DNA of 64,000 bases from positions 28,493,807 to 28,557,806 of the forward strand of contig CM018035.1 of the NCBI GenBank assembly GCA_008638375.1, in the 5' to 3' direction. Positions 25,589-38,723 of this stretch are shown piece by piece. The first letter of the stretch is position 1. Each line of letters starts with the position of its first letter. The notes beneath the pieces are model-generated. The model had not been told where the DNA came from and made no database searches. It worked only from the letters and a program-made list of their open reading frames with translations. The position numbers were made by a program, and so were the translations under genes. This stretch comes from Nyssa sinensis. Lineage: Eukaryota; Streptophyta; Magnoliopsida; Cornales; Nyssaceae.

Positions 25589-28080
25589 CGTTGTTTTCTC
25601 CAAGATTGATTTAGAATCTGACTATCATCAGTTGATAATCAAGGAAGAAGATATTCTGAAAACTACTTTCCGCACATGGTACATCCATTATGAGTATTTA
25701 GTTATGCCATTTGGGTTAACTAATGCTCCAGCAGCATTTATGAACCTCATGAATCGTGTTTTCTGACAATATCTTGATTTATTTGTCATTATCTTTGTTG
25801 AGGACATTTCTACCTACTCACCGTCTAAGGAGAAACACGAGGAACATCTTCACATTGTTTGCAAACTTTGTGGGAACACCGATTATACCCTAAACTTGAG
25901 AAATGTGACTTTTGGTTAGCGGAAGTAAAGTTTCTCGAGCATATTGTTTCACAATAAAAAGTACATGTTGATCCTTTAAAAATTAAAGTGGTTACAACCT
26001 GTGAGAGACTGAAGAATGTATTTAAGATCCACAGTTTCTTGGGCTTAGCAGGGTATTACCGTAGGTTCGTTAAGGGATTTTCACGTTTGGCTACACCTAT
26101 GACAAGGCTTACTAGTAAAGGAGTCTGATTTGTATGGGATGATGCTTGCGAGAGATCTTTTCAAGAATTGAAGACTTAACTTACCATAGCACCAATCCTC
26201 ACTATTCCTTAGAGTGGAGAGAAATATTCTATTTATTGTGATGCTTCAGGGGAAAGGTTAGGTTGCATCCTTATGTAGAAGGTAAAAGTGGTAACGTATG
26301 GATCACGACAATTAAAGCCTCATGAGAGGAATTATCCGACACATGATTTGGAGCTAGTCACCATTGTCTTTGTATTGAAGAGTTGGTGATATTATCTTTA
26401 TGGAAAGAGGTTCAAAGTCTTTTCCAACCACAAGAGCCTTAAGTATCTTTTCTCCTAAAAATATTTGAACTTAAAGCAAGGACGATGGATGGAGTACATG
26501 GAAGACTATGATTTTGATTTGTAATACCATCTAGGAATGGCCAACGTTGTAACCGATGCATTTAGTAGAAGATCTTAAGGGAATTTGGCTAGTATACTCA
26601 TTCAAGAATGGGAAATGCTAAAGGCAACATCGGAGTTCGACATATGTCTTGATGAGACCGAGGGGACCATTGTGTTATTCTCTATTATTGCGCACCCTAG
26701 CTTGCTTACTCGAGTGCTTGATGCACAGTTTTAGGATTTAGAGGCAGAGGTCATTCACACTTGTATTGCTAGTGGAGACATAATCGAGGGTTGGACACTT
26801 CATATCGACCATGGCTTAAGATTTCAAGGATGAGTCTATGTTCCACATCCATGTCGCGAGGACCTTAATTATGGGAGAATTTTACCATTCTAGGATGGTA
26901 GTTTATTCATGAGGTACGATGATATACCATAATCTTTGCAGACAATATTGGTGGAAGGGCATGAAGACTGATGTAGTAGGGTTTGTCAGTAGATGCTTGA
27001 CATGCTAACAAGTTAAGGCCGAACACCAGCGACCTACAGGATTGCTTCAGCCACTTCCAATTGCCGAGTGGAAGTAGGAACACATTACTATAGACTTTGT
27101 GTCTAGATTTCCTAAATCACCACGAAGAGATGACATTATTTAGGTTACTAGGGATCGACTGATGAAGTCTGTGCACTTCTTGCCCATCCAGACTACAGAT
27201 TCAATGAAGTCTCTTAGCCATTTTTACATACGAGAGATCGTTCGTCTCCACAGGGCCCTGATATTTATTAGTTTCTAATAGGGATGCATGGTTTACCGCT
27301 CACTTTTGGCAAAAGTCTATAAGCAACCTTAGGTACCGACTTGGCACTTAGTACGACATTCCACCCAGAGACTAATGGCTAGTCCAAGCGTACTATTCAG
27401 ACCTTAGAGGACATGTTACGTGCTTGAATCATGGATTTTAAGGGCAATTGGGAGGATCACTTTCGACTCACCGAATTTGCCTATAACAATAGTTATCAAG
27501 AAAGCATTGAAATGGCACCAATCGAGGCCTTGTATGGTAGGTCATGTCGATCTCCTATTTGTTGGACTGAGGTTGGAGATGCTACTATTTTGGGTCCAGA
27601 CTTAGTTCAGGAGACTACCAAGAAGATAAAGGTCATCTGACATCGATTACTTACAGCACAAAGTGGGCACAAAAGTTAAGCAAATAAGAGGCGTACACCT
27701 CTAACCTTTGGAGTTAGCGCCACGGTATATTGGCTCATTTGGGATTTTTGAGAGAATAGGAGAAGTGGCTAACAGATTGGCATTGTTGTCATGATTATCC
27801 TAGGGTTCATTGTGTATTCCATGTGTCTATGCTTCTCAAATACCAACCGGATCCTTCGTATGTGTTGGATTGGACAGAGTTAGATATCAAGAAAGACACG
27901 TCTTAAGAAGAGTTCCTTATTCGAGTTTTGGATACTAGGGAACAAGTCTTGAGGGGCAAGACTATTGCTCTAGTTAAAGTCCTATGGTGACATTATGGCC
28001 TTGAGGAGGCAACTTGGGAGCATGAGGATGAGATCCACATCAAATACCCAAATTTATTTCCTAATCAAGGTACATTTTAA
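25589..28080 (+). pseudogene. pol: Decayed Ty3/gypsy chromovirus pol (RT, RNase H, integrase, chromodomain)
   Basis: Frame-shifted and stop-ridden reading frames give, in order, RT ([15 protein letters not shown] and [15 protein letters not shown] near 25590-25770, and a degraded active-site box FVED at about 25790 where YVDD/FIDD is usual). RNase H follows (YCDASGERLG, near 26240; [20 protein letters not shown]), then integrase (HITIDFVSRFPKS near 27080; MDFKGNWEDHFRLTEFAYNN, 27431-27490; ALYGRSCRSPICW). A chromodomain-like end has ATWEHEDEI near 28010. This order and the chromodomain identify the chromovirus branch (Tekay/Del-like). It is inactive. Gag, protease and the 5' LTR lie left of the nested E complex, outside the window. 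Confidence 0.9.
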
Positions 28081-28100
28081 ATTTTGAGGACAAGATTTCT

Positions 28101-28116
28101 TAAAAAGGGAAAAGAA
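28101..28116 (+). other. Polypurine tract of the chromovirus
   Basis: AAAAAGGGAAAAGAA ends directly before the LTR terminus TGTAACAACCCG. The preceding TTGAGGACAAGATTTCTTA resembles the end of the internal domain of the young element at about 44775-44795. Confidence 0.8.
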
Positions 28117-30816
28117 TGTAACAACCCGTATTTTTTTTTATATAATGTTAAATAATATAAATATGCATCTTAATTAATTACATTTAAGTAATTATGTAAA
28201 AGGATGAACTAGAAAAGTTTTAGAACATTTTCGAGTCTGTTTAGACATTTAAAATTTTAATAAAGGCAAAATCGTCATTTTGCCGTAATACTGAGACTAC
28301 GAAAATATCGTAGCCAAAGAACACTATATTGAGATTTAAAATAAGCTTAAATATATCATAATAATCATGAGATATTTTTATGATAAGTGGGAAGGACCAA
28401 AATGGGTATTATGAATAAAGAAGGAAAATAGTGAAGGAGGGGCAAACTTATAAATAACTGAAAATATGAATATGGGTCTTTAAAAGACCAAAAGCTCACA
28501 AACACTTCAGATTCTCCAACATTTCATGGTAGTTAAGATAGAGGGTTAGGGTTTCTTTCATTTTCTCTACACCCTCTTGGATTTCCCTTGGGTTGAAGAG
28601 AGAATCAACAATATCAAGTGTTAGAGTGTGTGTGTGAAGGTGTTAGGGTTGGAAGGAATCTCACCAAAATTCACAAAGACAAGATTAGGGTTTGTGAAAT
28701 CTTCAAGGAACAAGGTAGGGATTTTTACACCTAGGTATATAAGTTGTGTTGATAGATTTATCATGCATTATTTCATCTCTTGCCATAAAGTTACCCGTAT
28801 TGTTCATGTTAGGGCATATATTGCATGTATCATGAACATTCATGTAATGGGTGCAGTCTTGCCATGAAACATCTTTTTTTTTATGACATATCATTATGTG
28901 TGTAAGTCTCGGTTAAATGCGAAAAGGTTTACATGGTGAACTGTGATGTGGGTTTGAATGCTATACACATGAAAATACCTCTTGCATGCCAAATGTTTAT
29001 GGAAATTCTTAATTGGCTATTTATGTTGAAAAGTGGTGCTTGTTCATAATTGTGTAAATGAAATGCCCATTAAATTAGTTGTTATTGAAGAAGAGAAAGA
29101 AATGTATTTAGGGCTTGAAATGAGATTATGTCTTTTGTATGCTCTTGAGTGTAGTAAGATTGCGCTTATCCAGGGTTTTCTTGAGTGTTCGGGATGGTGT
29201 CTCCCATTGGCTTGCGAGCCGTAAACCTGCGCGGGTAGTTGTATGTCTCCATCAGGTTAGTAGCCTGAAAAGCACACAAGGCTTAGTGAGGGCCGACTAG
29301 GAGATTAGTTTTGGGACTGAGACTTAAGAGTGATAAGGTAAAAACTTGCTAATCAGAATGACATGAATAAATTTTGAAATCCCTATTATTTATCTTACTC
29401 GTGGTAGAATTTCTTGGTATTTCCTTCTTGGTGAATTATAAGTATTAAATGTGAAATCTTGCTCCATGTTGGACTATTTTCTTGTTATGAATATTGCTCT
29501 ATGATCACTTGTGTACCACTATACATGCACAAGCATACACAGGGACAACACATTTTCTTACCTCTATTTAGATTTCTCCTACTTGGGTTGTTGTACTAAC
29601 CCCTATTAGATGCAAAAATGGGCAAGGCAACGGCCGCGAGTTGAAGAACCACTACCATGTCATTTTTGGAAGACATTGATTCCTTTTGTATACTTGAACA
29701 TCATTGCCTCATTTTGGAAAACTTGTTTGAATGTATGTTTCCCTTGGAATGAACTATATATTTTGTAGTTTAAATGTATAGGACTAAAAGCTGATGGTGA
29801 TGTAATCATTACAAAGAACTTGACTTATATTTTTGGACTCTTAAGAAATTCTATGTTTGAAACTTGATTCTTGAATGAGCACATTGGTGTATGAATTGTC
29901 GAATGCATGCTTTGATATAGGGTAGTAAAATGAATGAAAAGAAAAGGAAAAAAAATGTTTATGGTAGAAGAAAAACATTTGGAATGAAAAAGTCACAAAA
30001 GAATAACAGGGTCAAGTGTTGGAAGACTGATTTAGTCGACCAAATGGAAGAACCAGTCGACTGAATGGAAGAACCAATAGACTTAATGGAAAGGCCAGTT
30101 AACTGGAATTAACAAAAGCTAAATAATAAAAAAATCCCAAACTTTTAGTCGACTAAATGGATGAACCAGTCGATTGAATGAAAAGACCAGTCGACTAGAA
30201 TTGACAGAAGCTTAAATAACATAAAAATCCCGAACTTTCAGTCGACTGAATGAAAGGACCAGTCGATTGAAAACTGGACTCCGTCGACTAAACAATTGAC
30301 TAGAATGAGCAAAATGAAATTTTCGCTCTGCACTCTGCTACATACATAGCACTGTTGGCGTACACCATATTTACTTCTTTTCATTTACTTTAGACATTAT
30401 AATGTAAATAGGAAAGTACCCCCCATTTAGAACCAATAAAAATATTTCCAAGACCTGATTCCTTAAGAATAAAAAGTCAACTCCTCCTCCTCCTAATAAC
30501 AAAATTTCTACTTTTCTAAAAATAACGCCTTGGACAATAACTAGTTGGTGGGTTACCCTATAGCTAAAATTTATTAAAAATCATTTTTAGACTATTGAAT
30601 ATCTAAGGATCAATTACCGGGACTTTTACAAGGCAAATTCTAAAGATTTCAAATACTGAATTTTTTCATGCCTTAGTGCGACAACGCGTTAGTCAAACCT
30701 AGCGTTTGAAAGTATAGTTGACTTCTATTGACTTGATTATCCATTTAAGCTTAATTATAAAGGTTCTACGATGATTACACATCACTAATTGGGTCTTTGG
30801 GACTCGGGTTGTGATA
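28117..30816 (+). mobile_element. 3' LTR of the chromovirus
   Basis: It starts with TGTAACAACCCG after the polypurine tract. The most likely end is GACTCGGGTTGTGATA at 30816, which matches the ends of LTRs H and K seen on the other strand. The adjacent sequence from 30817 belongs to a different, older LTR. The 2.7-kb LTR includes a donor-like AG|GTATAT (28735), a GGGTT...AACCC hairpin (29585-29602) just before CTATTAG|ATGC (29609), and a cluster of GTCGAC motifs. Confidence 0.65.
30020..30300 (+). repeat. Cluster of AGTCGACT-type motifs
   Basis: About nine copies or one-base variants of GTCGAC recur, mostly in the context CCAGTCGACTGAATGGA, with short irregular spacers. They lie in the 3' part of the chromovirus LTR. 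Confidence 0.7.
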
Positions 30817-31437
30817 GAAAGTGTGTATGTTTGAAAATTAAGGAGTGGTCAACTAGGAGGGAAAATGGGAAGAAAGGTGTTTGCTTATATTTGGGGTCTT
30901 ATCCCGTTCAACAAGTCATCACTCTCCCTCACACACACAATGGAGCACTAGCACACACCATAGTGTCTCTCACATAGGATTCCTAATTGGCCAATAATGA
31001 TGTGCCAAATGAAATTTTCTAGAAAGTTGCATCCAGCTTTCTTGAGAAGCTTTACACACTAAATGATGCACCACGTGGCTGGTTTTCTATGTGCATGCCC
31101 ACACGAGTCCGAAAAGGAACAGTATTAGAATTGCACCAAAATTGACACCCTAGCTAATTTTGATGCATATATTCCAATCATGTCCTCCATTTCTCCAAAT
31201 TTGAATGATAAAATTTTCATATTTATTAGCATCCTACTTTTGACTGTGTGGCCCCGTGGTCAATACCAATCCCAAATAAATCACTAAAAATTCATTTGAG
31301 CTTCACAAAATCATACTAGTCACTAATAATTCATTTTCATTATTTATTTGACTCATTATCATTTAATTAATTATCTACCTTTGATTCAGACTGAAAAATT
31401 ACAAGAATTCCATTTGATAATTTTTTGGGTCTTTACA
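30817..31437 (-). mobile_element. Older LTR fragment H', 5' part (minus orientation)
   Basis: Its minus-strand 5' end TGTAAAGACCC is at 31437. The segment 31040-31437 aligns with 55680-56062 of LTR H, including shared TCTCCAAAT and GTGTGGCCC landmarks. The chromovirus appears to have inserted into it at 30817, so its 3' part lies beyond the window to the left of the nest. Confidence 0.6.
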
Positions 31438-31549
31438 AGTTTCCTAAAGCATAATAAAGACTTTCACATAAAATCCCAATAGATCATTCGAATGCACCCT
31501 TACTCGTTCAAACAAGCTCTTTGAATAAAACAAATGAAGTGTTTATTGC
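31438..31549 (-). mobile_element. Short segment between H' and G, probably copia LTR
   Basis: This 112-bp piece matches no other block I can see. It would be the continuation of the copia 3' LTR at 34348-34880 if G was inserted in it. That is an inference from position. Confidence 0.3.
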
Positions 31550-34347
31550 TGTAGAGATCTGAAAAATGAAGGTAAATTTTTCGTTTTTGCCGGTAGGGCA
31601 CTATTCATGCACTATTTGCCGGTAGGGTGCTATACATGCATCATTAGCTATAAGTCATGTTTAAAAACATATTTTGAGTATGTCATAAAAGATAAATATA
31701 CTTAGAATGTTGAAATACACCTCTTGTAAAAATTGGAGCCTATTCGGAGACAGTTTCAAAAATGGACCATAAAGGGCGTCCCGGGTGGAACCTGCCAAAC
31801 CTGGCCACAGGCGAAAATTTATTTTTTTGAAAATTTTCATTTAATATAATTGTAAGAAATTTGGCTAAAGCAAAATGTCGAATTGAGGCGTTTCAGAATG
31901 GGTTGTAGTGTAACGGGGTCCCAGATTCATTAAGGGCAAAAAGGTCATTTTGCCCTTTTGCCCCTTCAGTATAAATACAGCCCCTTAGTGTTAAAAATCA
32001 CATTTTTGGTCTGGAGAAAGAGCAGAACTCGCGCATGGGAGAAAAAGTGAAGAGAAAACCTAAGTTTTCCAATCTTCAAGCCACCAAAACAAACTCCTAG
32101 GCCAAGATTCTTGCAAGACTTCCTTCTAGGAAGTTGTTCCCCACACCAAGGACTATATTCTCATAGATCGGTTCGGCTACGCAACAAACACAACTCCCTA
32201 GGGTTGATAAAAACCCATCTAGGTATGATATTTTTCTAAATAAGGAATAAGATTAAGTTTATGAGTGTTTTATAAGTTGATTGAATGATTTATATATTTA
32301 TTTGTTGTTAAAAAGTCACTTAGGATGTAGTTGCTTTGAAAACCTAGAGTTGGTTGTTTATGTATTTATGCATTCTTTGGGAATTTGGAAAAGTGATAAA
32401 CATGAACCATGACTATATGTGAAATTCATTGTATTCTAGCTTATGTTCATGTAGACAAAATCTTGTAGTTAGAAAGTTATGATTTATTCAATGTGTTGGT
32501 ATTTTATGCATTTTATGATCTTTGAGAATTTGTTGAAATGATGAACATGTAACTTGAATATATGTTTAAATTATTACATGGTGGCTTATATTCATGTAGA
32601 TAGATCTTGTGTTTTGTAAGATAGGATTGTTTGATGCATTGATGCTTTGTGAAATTATGTGTTCTTTGTGAATTGGTAAGATGGTGAATATGTAACTTGA
32701 ACATATGTTGAAATGGATGGAATATAGCATATGTTCATGTAGAAGGAGTTTTGGGGTTTGGAAGTTATAATTTACTCTGGGTATGATGCATGACTTAAGG
32801 TGAATACCATATATTTGATGAATTATCTTATTGAAGTTGCATAAAGAAATTGAGGCATATTGGCATATTGTGATTCTTTGAAAACATGGTGTAGGTTGAG
32901 CACTTTGGTGCTATGCATTATGAGGGTGTATATCATGTGGTGAAAAACCCAAAATTGGCCATTGGTACTCATTCCAACAGGGACGGACCGTGAAGTGAGA
33001 CATACGATTAGTACTCGTGTCCAACGGGGAAGGGTCGTGAAGCGAGACATGGGTGTGGCATAGAGTTGCATGTGTGTGTCATGCATATTGATATTGCATA
33101 GAATTAGGGGATTGGAAGGTTATAATTTTTAAATGTACACTTGCACATGCCACGCCTTAATTTTGTTCCTTGTACTTGAGACTTGATGAAGTCTTAAAGG
33201 AAGGAGGGGGAAAAAACTTGGAAGGATATTTGGCCCTTGGGGCATATTTTGTATGTATAGGCATAAGCCCAAAAGACTTGTGTTTTAATTTCGAAGAATG
33301 GTGAATTATAGGCCTTGGGCCATTTTGAAATGTAAAGGTTTAAACCCAAATGACATGTAGGATACATTTGTTTAATGTGCAAAATATGTATATGTTAAAA
33401 AAAATGAATGTATGTTTAATTTCCATGAATTATGGCCATTGAGTGAGGATGGATTGTGATGTGTTTATATATATGAATGATTGTAAAATATTAGGTGAAA
33501 AAATGCCTAGAAAACAAAGGAGGTTATGTCAAAAATTTTGTGAAATTAAAAGAACCATTAGGTGTGTAAAATGTCCATGAATAAGTGGAAAAAAAGTGCC
33601 ATAAAGTGGGGGTTAAAAGCCTTGAGGAAATAGGCCAAAACTTGAAAAAATTATCTACAGTTGCTACAGTGTTTCTATAGAAAAATGGAAAAATCAACCG
33701 CAACCAGCTATAGTGAAAATGCAGAAAATAGCCCAAGACAGCCCAGCCAGCCCGCACTGCCTGTGTGCCCTTGGCGCTACCTGCTGCCCCAGCACCCAGC
33801 GTGCTGTAGCCCAGCCTGTTGCTTGATAGCCTCTTTGGGCAACTAGCCATTGCCCTTTGACACCAGCCTTTGACCACTTATTTTAGACCATGTTTGGCTA
33901 ACCCTTAGGCTATGTTTTGCCACACTTATAGGCCATGTTTGGCCACCCTTTGGGGCACATTTTTGTCATGTTTCAGGGCCATGTTTGGCCACCTCCTTAG
34001 ACAATTTTTGGTAGACTTTTTGACCTATTCTTGGCCCATGTCTTAGGACAATTTGGGCCCATTTGGATCATAGTTTCAAGGCATATTTAGGGAAATTTTT
34101 GGGGCGATCTTAGAGACCATACTTGAACATGTCTTAGATTAATTTTGACTATTGGTTAGGGGATATATTTGACTACCATTTGGAACTTATCGTGGGTGAG
34201 TCTAGTTAACAGATTTTCACTTTTATTTTTGGGAACATGGGAAAATAGATGAGTAATCAATCAAATCTATTTAATTATCATTTTTTTTTATTTTTTTTAA
34301 TTTCATTTCAGTCACTCCCCGGGTTTGTGGAAATTCGGGGCGTGACA
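31550..34347 (+). mobile_element. LTR G (plus orientation), apparently solo
   Basis: It starts TGTAGAGATCTG, like LTR C, and ends AAATTCGGGGCGTGACA, also like C. It is 2798 bp with no adjacent primer-binding site or polypurine tract. The flanking pentamers are ATTGC (31545-31549) and ACTAC (34348-34352), which differ by two transitions. This is either a decayed TSD or a recombination junction. It includes a duplicated 28-bp GCCGGTAGGG motif (31589-31645), a donor-like AG|GTATGA (32223), a GC-rich segment (33735-33830) and TTTGGCCA-type repeats (33880-34080). Confidence 0.65.
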
Positions 34348-34880
34348 ACTACTCTGGTCATTCGACCAAGCAATACCACAAGGTCCCACTAGGAAAAGGT
34401 TTAAAGACATTGGTTTGGTCGTTAGAATGACCAAGCCTACGAGATCCCATACCAATCCTCACACGACCTCATTGACCTAGTCGTTCGAATGAAGCCAAGG
34501 CTCGTTTCGGGGCAAAACACCCAATCAAACTTTCACTCATGTTAAAAAATAGACTCAATATTAAAAACATTCCTTAAACCCAAAATGATATTTTTAATAC
34601 CAAATTTAATTAACAAGGCCACACTTCGAAAATCATAATTAAAACATTTTGTTAAATGCATGAAATGTGTGTGTGAAATCCTAGGCCAAATGTATCCAAA
34701 AACATTACCACTCCTACCATTCTAACCACGACCATTGTAGATATATCTCCATAAAGCTCTAATTGTACGAGTAACCACAAGGCTTAAGAACTTGGACCCA
34801 CTTGAACTTGGACACATTATAACTCCATAGTTTTGTGTACACAGATTAGCTAACACAAGTATTGACTATAAGCCCTAACA
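34348..34880 (-). mobile_element. Part of the 3' LTR of a Ty1/copia element
   Basis: The LTR begins on the minus strand at 34880 with TGTTAGGGC, directly after the polypurine tract. Its far end is interrupted by LTR G. It contains GGTCATTCGACC-like palindromic motifs (34355-34490). Confidence 0.6.
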
Positions 34881-34900
34881 AAATCCCCCTTTGGCAATCT
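34881..34900 (-). other. Polypurine tract of the copia element
   Basis: On the minus strand this reads TTGCCAAAGGGGGATTTTG. The form TTTGCCAAAGGGGGA next to TGTTAG is the usual junction of Tork/SIRE-type copia 3' LTRs. Confidence 0.8.
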
Positions 34901-35469
34901 GTTAGAATACAAAAATATATAAACCCATGAGAACCCAAAAAAAAAAATAGATTTACATATTATTTTACTATGTACTCATGATAGATCTTAGACACTGCTC
35001 TGGAATAAAAATTCGTACCACTTGTTATACCTCCCAAGCACAACACTAAATCATACCACGTGGAACATATCGACTAAAAGAAAATGAGAACAACATAATC
35101 ACAAGCATGGTCAGCATAAATAAAATAAGAGTAAAGCATGTCATGAAAAACAAGAGCAGTTAATGAATATATTATGAATCAAAACAAATTCACCTCACTA
35201 TATACCCTTTAATATACTCCCTCATTTTGTCACATGACAAAGCAAGAAGAAGACTATAATCCACGCATATAGAAAGACAAAAAGCAAGCATATAAAATTT
35301 TCATAATATGAAAATAATAAGAAAGTAAGGAAGAAAAAAAACATAAATAATAATAGAATTGTGGAATGCAATATCATGTTTATAACAAACGCTGCAAAAT
35401 ATACTATCTCAAAAAAATTGTACAACTGAGCCTCACAAGAATAACACTCGTCACTTAGTTGTAACGGTA

Positions 35470-36480
35470 TCTCCAAGATGATAAGTCAACATAGCATCTC
35501 CTGATGGAGTGGAACCATCAGCAGTATCATCAACATCAGGTGAAAGGAGAAAATTGACATCATCGGCTATTTGTTGCACACCCCTATGAAGCGTTGCCTG
35601 ATAGATCACCATCTTGTCCATAATCTGATCAATGCGTTCTATGGCTATATCATGTCTATTTAGGAACTCTAAAATAGGATAGATGCAATCTTGGACTGGA
35701 CGTTAATCTTGATACTCGAGCTGAGTCATGATAGGAAGAAAGAGGTCTTGACGAATCTGCTCATAATGGCGGTCAAGATCAACAAGTGTAACACCAAGTC
35801 AAGCAGATGAAGATAAAACAACAATAGCAGCTGAAGCAAGAAGACGTGGATTAGTAATATATGGCTGCTTCAGGCCATCAGCCAAAAAGTAGGATGTTTA
35901 GCAACAAGTGGAGCTGTAAGAATATGACTCATTGACTGATTGGTTGTCTTCCGTATGAACGGGCCAATCTAGAGAGATAAGGTATCAGTTCAGAAGAAGG
36001 GAATGTGATATTGTGCACATAGGTGAGTGATAATACTCTCAAATAGTAATCCTTCATGGTATAAACCTGTGGAGCACCAGTGATACAACGAAAGATGCGA
36101 GTAGGAGCATCAATCGACTAACCTGTCCTAATCGCATGAAGAAAGCGATCACACTCAACACTAATGGTGTTGGTGTAACTCACTAGAGCCAACACTAAAC
36201 TAACTATTAGGTTGAGGAACCTATTGTCCTTAAATAAGAGAGTATGATAGACTAGCACACCATATGCTCGAAGAGTTGCAGCGACCATATCCTATGTAAT
36301 TGGATCTGCCCTTATGATAGGATATTGGGCATCGAAGACATGCGATTACTGGAGATATATAGCTATATCCTAGGGGGATAACTAAAAATCAATGCCACCA
36401 GTATAAATAGTAGTAGTAGGATCTATGATATGTGGCTCTAGTTTGCATAGAACTCGCGAACTAAATCCACATCAATTGGG
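35470..36480 (-). pseudogene. Degenerate extra ORF downstream of copia RNase H
   Basis: Several frames give protein-like text, for example VDLVREFYAN near 36440, NITFPSSELIPYLSRLAR near 35980, and a C-terminal stretch RIDQIMDKMVIYQATLHRG near 35600. Multiple stops and shifts interrupt it. The LVREFYANL motif recalls the plant 'putative transposon protein' domain often carried by retrotransposons; that identification is tentative. It lies between copia RNase H and the polypurine tract, the place where env-like or extra ORFs sit in Sirevirus-type elements. Confidence 0.45.
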
Positions 36481-38169
36481 CCAATGACAGATAAGAGTGA
36501 CCCCGGCTATAAAAAGTAAATACTCGATCCACTAGAGCCTTTACAATGTGATCGAGTCAGACTGCTCACTTTACTAGAACAGTCATAGACCTAAAGGAAG
36601 ATCATCATTCCTCTACTTGAGTGGAATGGAATATGTTCATTTTTCGAGCTCTCACTATAGAGATCGGATATAGGAACTAGGACACCGATGCACTAAGCTA
36701 AGCTGTAGTGCAGACAACAATAAACTAATGAGAATCCTAAGATAGCTCTACGTCAATGAAATTGTACTGATAGTCTCGAACTAGTCATTGCTAATTAATA
36801 AAGCAATGAAAAAGAAGGACCAAGAAATAAAAATTGGGAAAAACTCAAAGAATAATGAGAGAATAGCCGAATGCAAAACTGAATGGTGTAAGTGATCCTT
36901 ATGTAGTGCCCAACACTTTAATCGAAGTAGAAAATGAAAACTCAAAGACATGAGTACAAAAAGTGTATAGGTAAAGAGTAATTCTAAAGAGGAAAAAATG
37001 ATAAAACTTGTTAGAATTCGAATGAGAAATAACCCTCAAAGCACTCGAACAAAGATAAAAGGGCACTCAGGTTTTTGTGTGGTCGCTCCAACAAAGGGGG
37101 TGTTCGTTTGAGTAAACCCCTCTGTGAACTGCCAACATTAAATGTTGGCATTCATTTGAACAACCGGATGGTCGTTGGAACGACTAAAACAGAAGATAAA
37201 AGCTACTCTTTTCTTTGAAAATTTTGAGAAACAAACAAAAGATTTAAATCACACAGCAATGTAATATCCAAATTTTTTTTAACACAAGTGTATTAGAGGC
37301 AATAATATATGATCTTAAGATTTTCAATACACACAAAAACTCAATAATACATAATTAGCACTCAAGCTCTCCGTCATGTTATAAATTATGAAAATTTAAA
37401 AATTTTAGTCATGAGATGTTTTTATCTTAATGAGTTCACTATAGTATCTATTGATTCAACCACCAATAAGTATAAACAACTATAAAGAATTAACCTTGGT
37501 GATTTTAGACCATTTATTCCAACCACAATCTCCCTTAAAAAATGTCAAACTACAAGATATGGAAAATTAAATGCATTTGCATTTTTCAAGGAGCTTTCAC
37601 ACTACTAAGTAAGCATCTCTTTTCAAAGGTACACCAACCCCAGTGACTGCTTGCACACTATCCCATAGGTAAACCTTTCCTTGTCTAAGATAACAAATTA
37701 CCCCATGTGCAATATTTTGGTCTATAATTTTTTTTTTAAAACCAATCCAACATAACCCTTCTAGCCATGGACTTATTGAGAATTAAACATAAAACTGATT
37801 TGATTCCTCATTTCAACAAGACCTATCTAAATAACAAAATTAGAATAGAAGAACATTGAGATAATATGAAGCTTGAAATATTGAATACAAGTAGAAAAGA
37901 CTAAATGTGAAACATGAAAAAACAATTGCATATAATATAGTATCTAATACTTTGCTAGTAAAAGCTATCAATGAAAAAAAAACATAATAAGGATATTACA
38001 CTACTAAATTTTAAAAGGAAAATCTTTTTGGATTTTTTTTTTTTTAAGAAAAAAACAGAAAACAAAAACCTATAAGCTAAGAAATAAAACACGAAATCCC
38101 TAAACTAAGAACCATATACCTGGGAAGAAAATGTAGGCAATAAGACCATCCTAGATTATGTGTGGAACA
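36481..38169. other. Unassigned sequence between copia RNase H and the extra ORF
   Basis: This is AT-rich sequence with no reading frame I can assign. It includes a GGTCGTTGGAACGACT-type inverted motif cluster (about 37080-37190) similar to motifs in the copia LTR. It is most likely a non-coding part of the same minus-strand copia element. Confidence 0.4.
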
Positions 38170-38723
38170 CAGACTTACTCGATAGAGTAGATACTAATAG
38201 ATTTCCAAAGATTTTCAAACCTAAGGTCATCTAAGGGTTTTGTGAAGATCTCAGTGAGTTGGCGTTCAGTAGAAACATATTGCAAAGATTTAACATTTTC
38301 TTCTACAATCTCTCTAATGAAATGATGCCGAATGTCAATATGTTTAGTCTAAGAATGCTGAATAGGATTTTTAGAGATGTTTATGGCACTCAAGTTATCA
38401 CAGTTCACTATCATTGTACCAACATCAACTCCATAGTCCTTTAACATTTGTCTCATCCACATAAGCTAAGCACGACAACTACTTGAAACAATATAATATG
38501 CCTCAACTATGGAAAGAGAGATAGAATTTTGCTTCTTTCTATGCCAAGATAAAAAGGAATTTCCTAAATAGAAGCAACCACAGGAAGTGTTCTTCCAGTT
38601 ATCAACGTTTCTAGCCCATTTTGCATCAGAATATGCAGCTAATGTAGCATTGCTATTAAAGGAATACCAAATGCCATATCTTAGAGTTGCACTCACATAT
38701 CTTACTATCATTTTGGCTATAAT
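38170..38723 (-). pseudogene. Ty1/copia RNase H fragment
   Basis: The minus strand encodes, after the RT end at 50155-50457, IVRYVSATLRYGIWYS, AYSDAKWARNVDNWKNTSCG, LSWHRKKQNSISLS, then beyond a stop LMWMRQMLKDYGVD, SKNPIQHS and [11 protein letters not shown], and [14 protein letters not shown]. These are the standard landmarks of copia RNase H. Stops (for example at about 38466 and 38350) make it inactive. The young element was inserted at its N-terminal edge, with ATAAT duplicated at 38719-38723 and 50155-50159. Confidence 0.88.
38719..38723. repeat. TSD ATAAT (left)
   Basis: This pentamer directly precedes the 5' LTR. The partner is at 50155-50159 directly after the 3' LTR. Confidence 0.95.
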
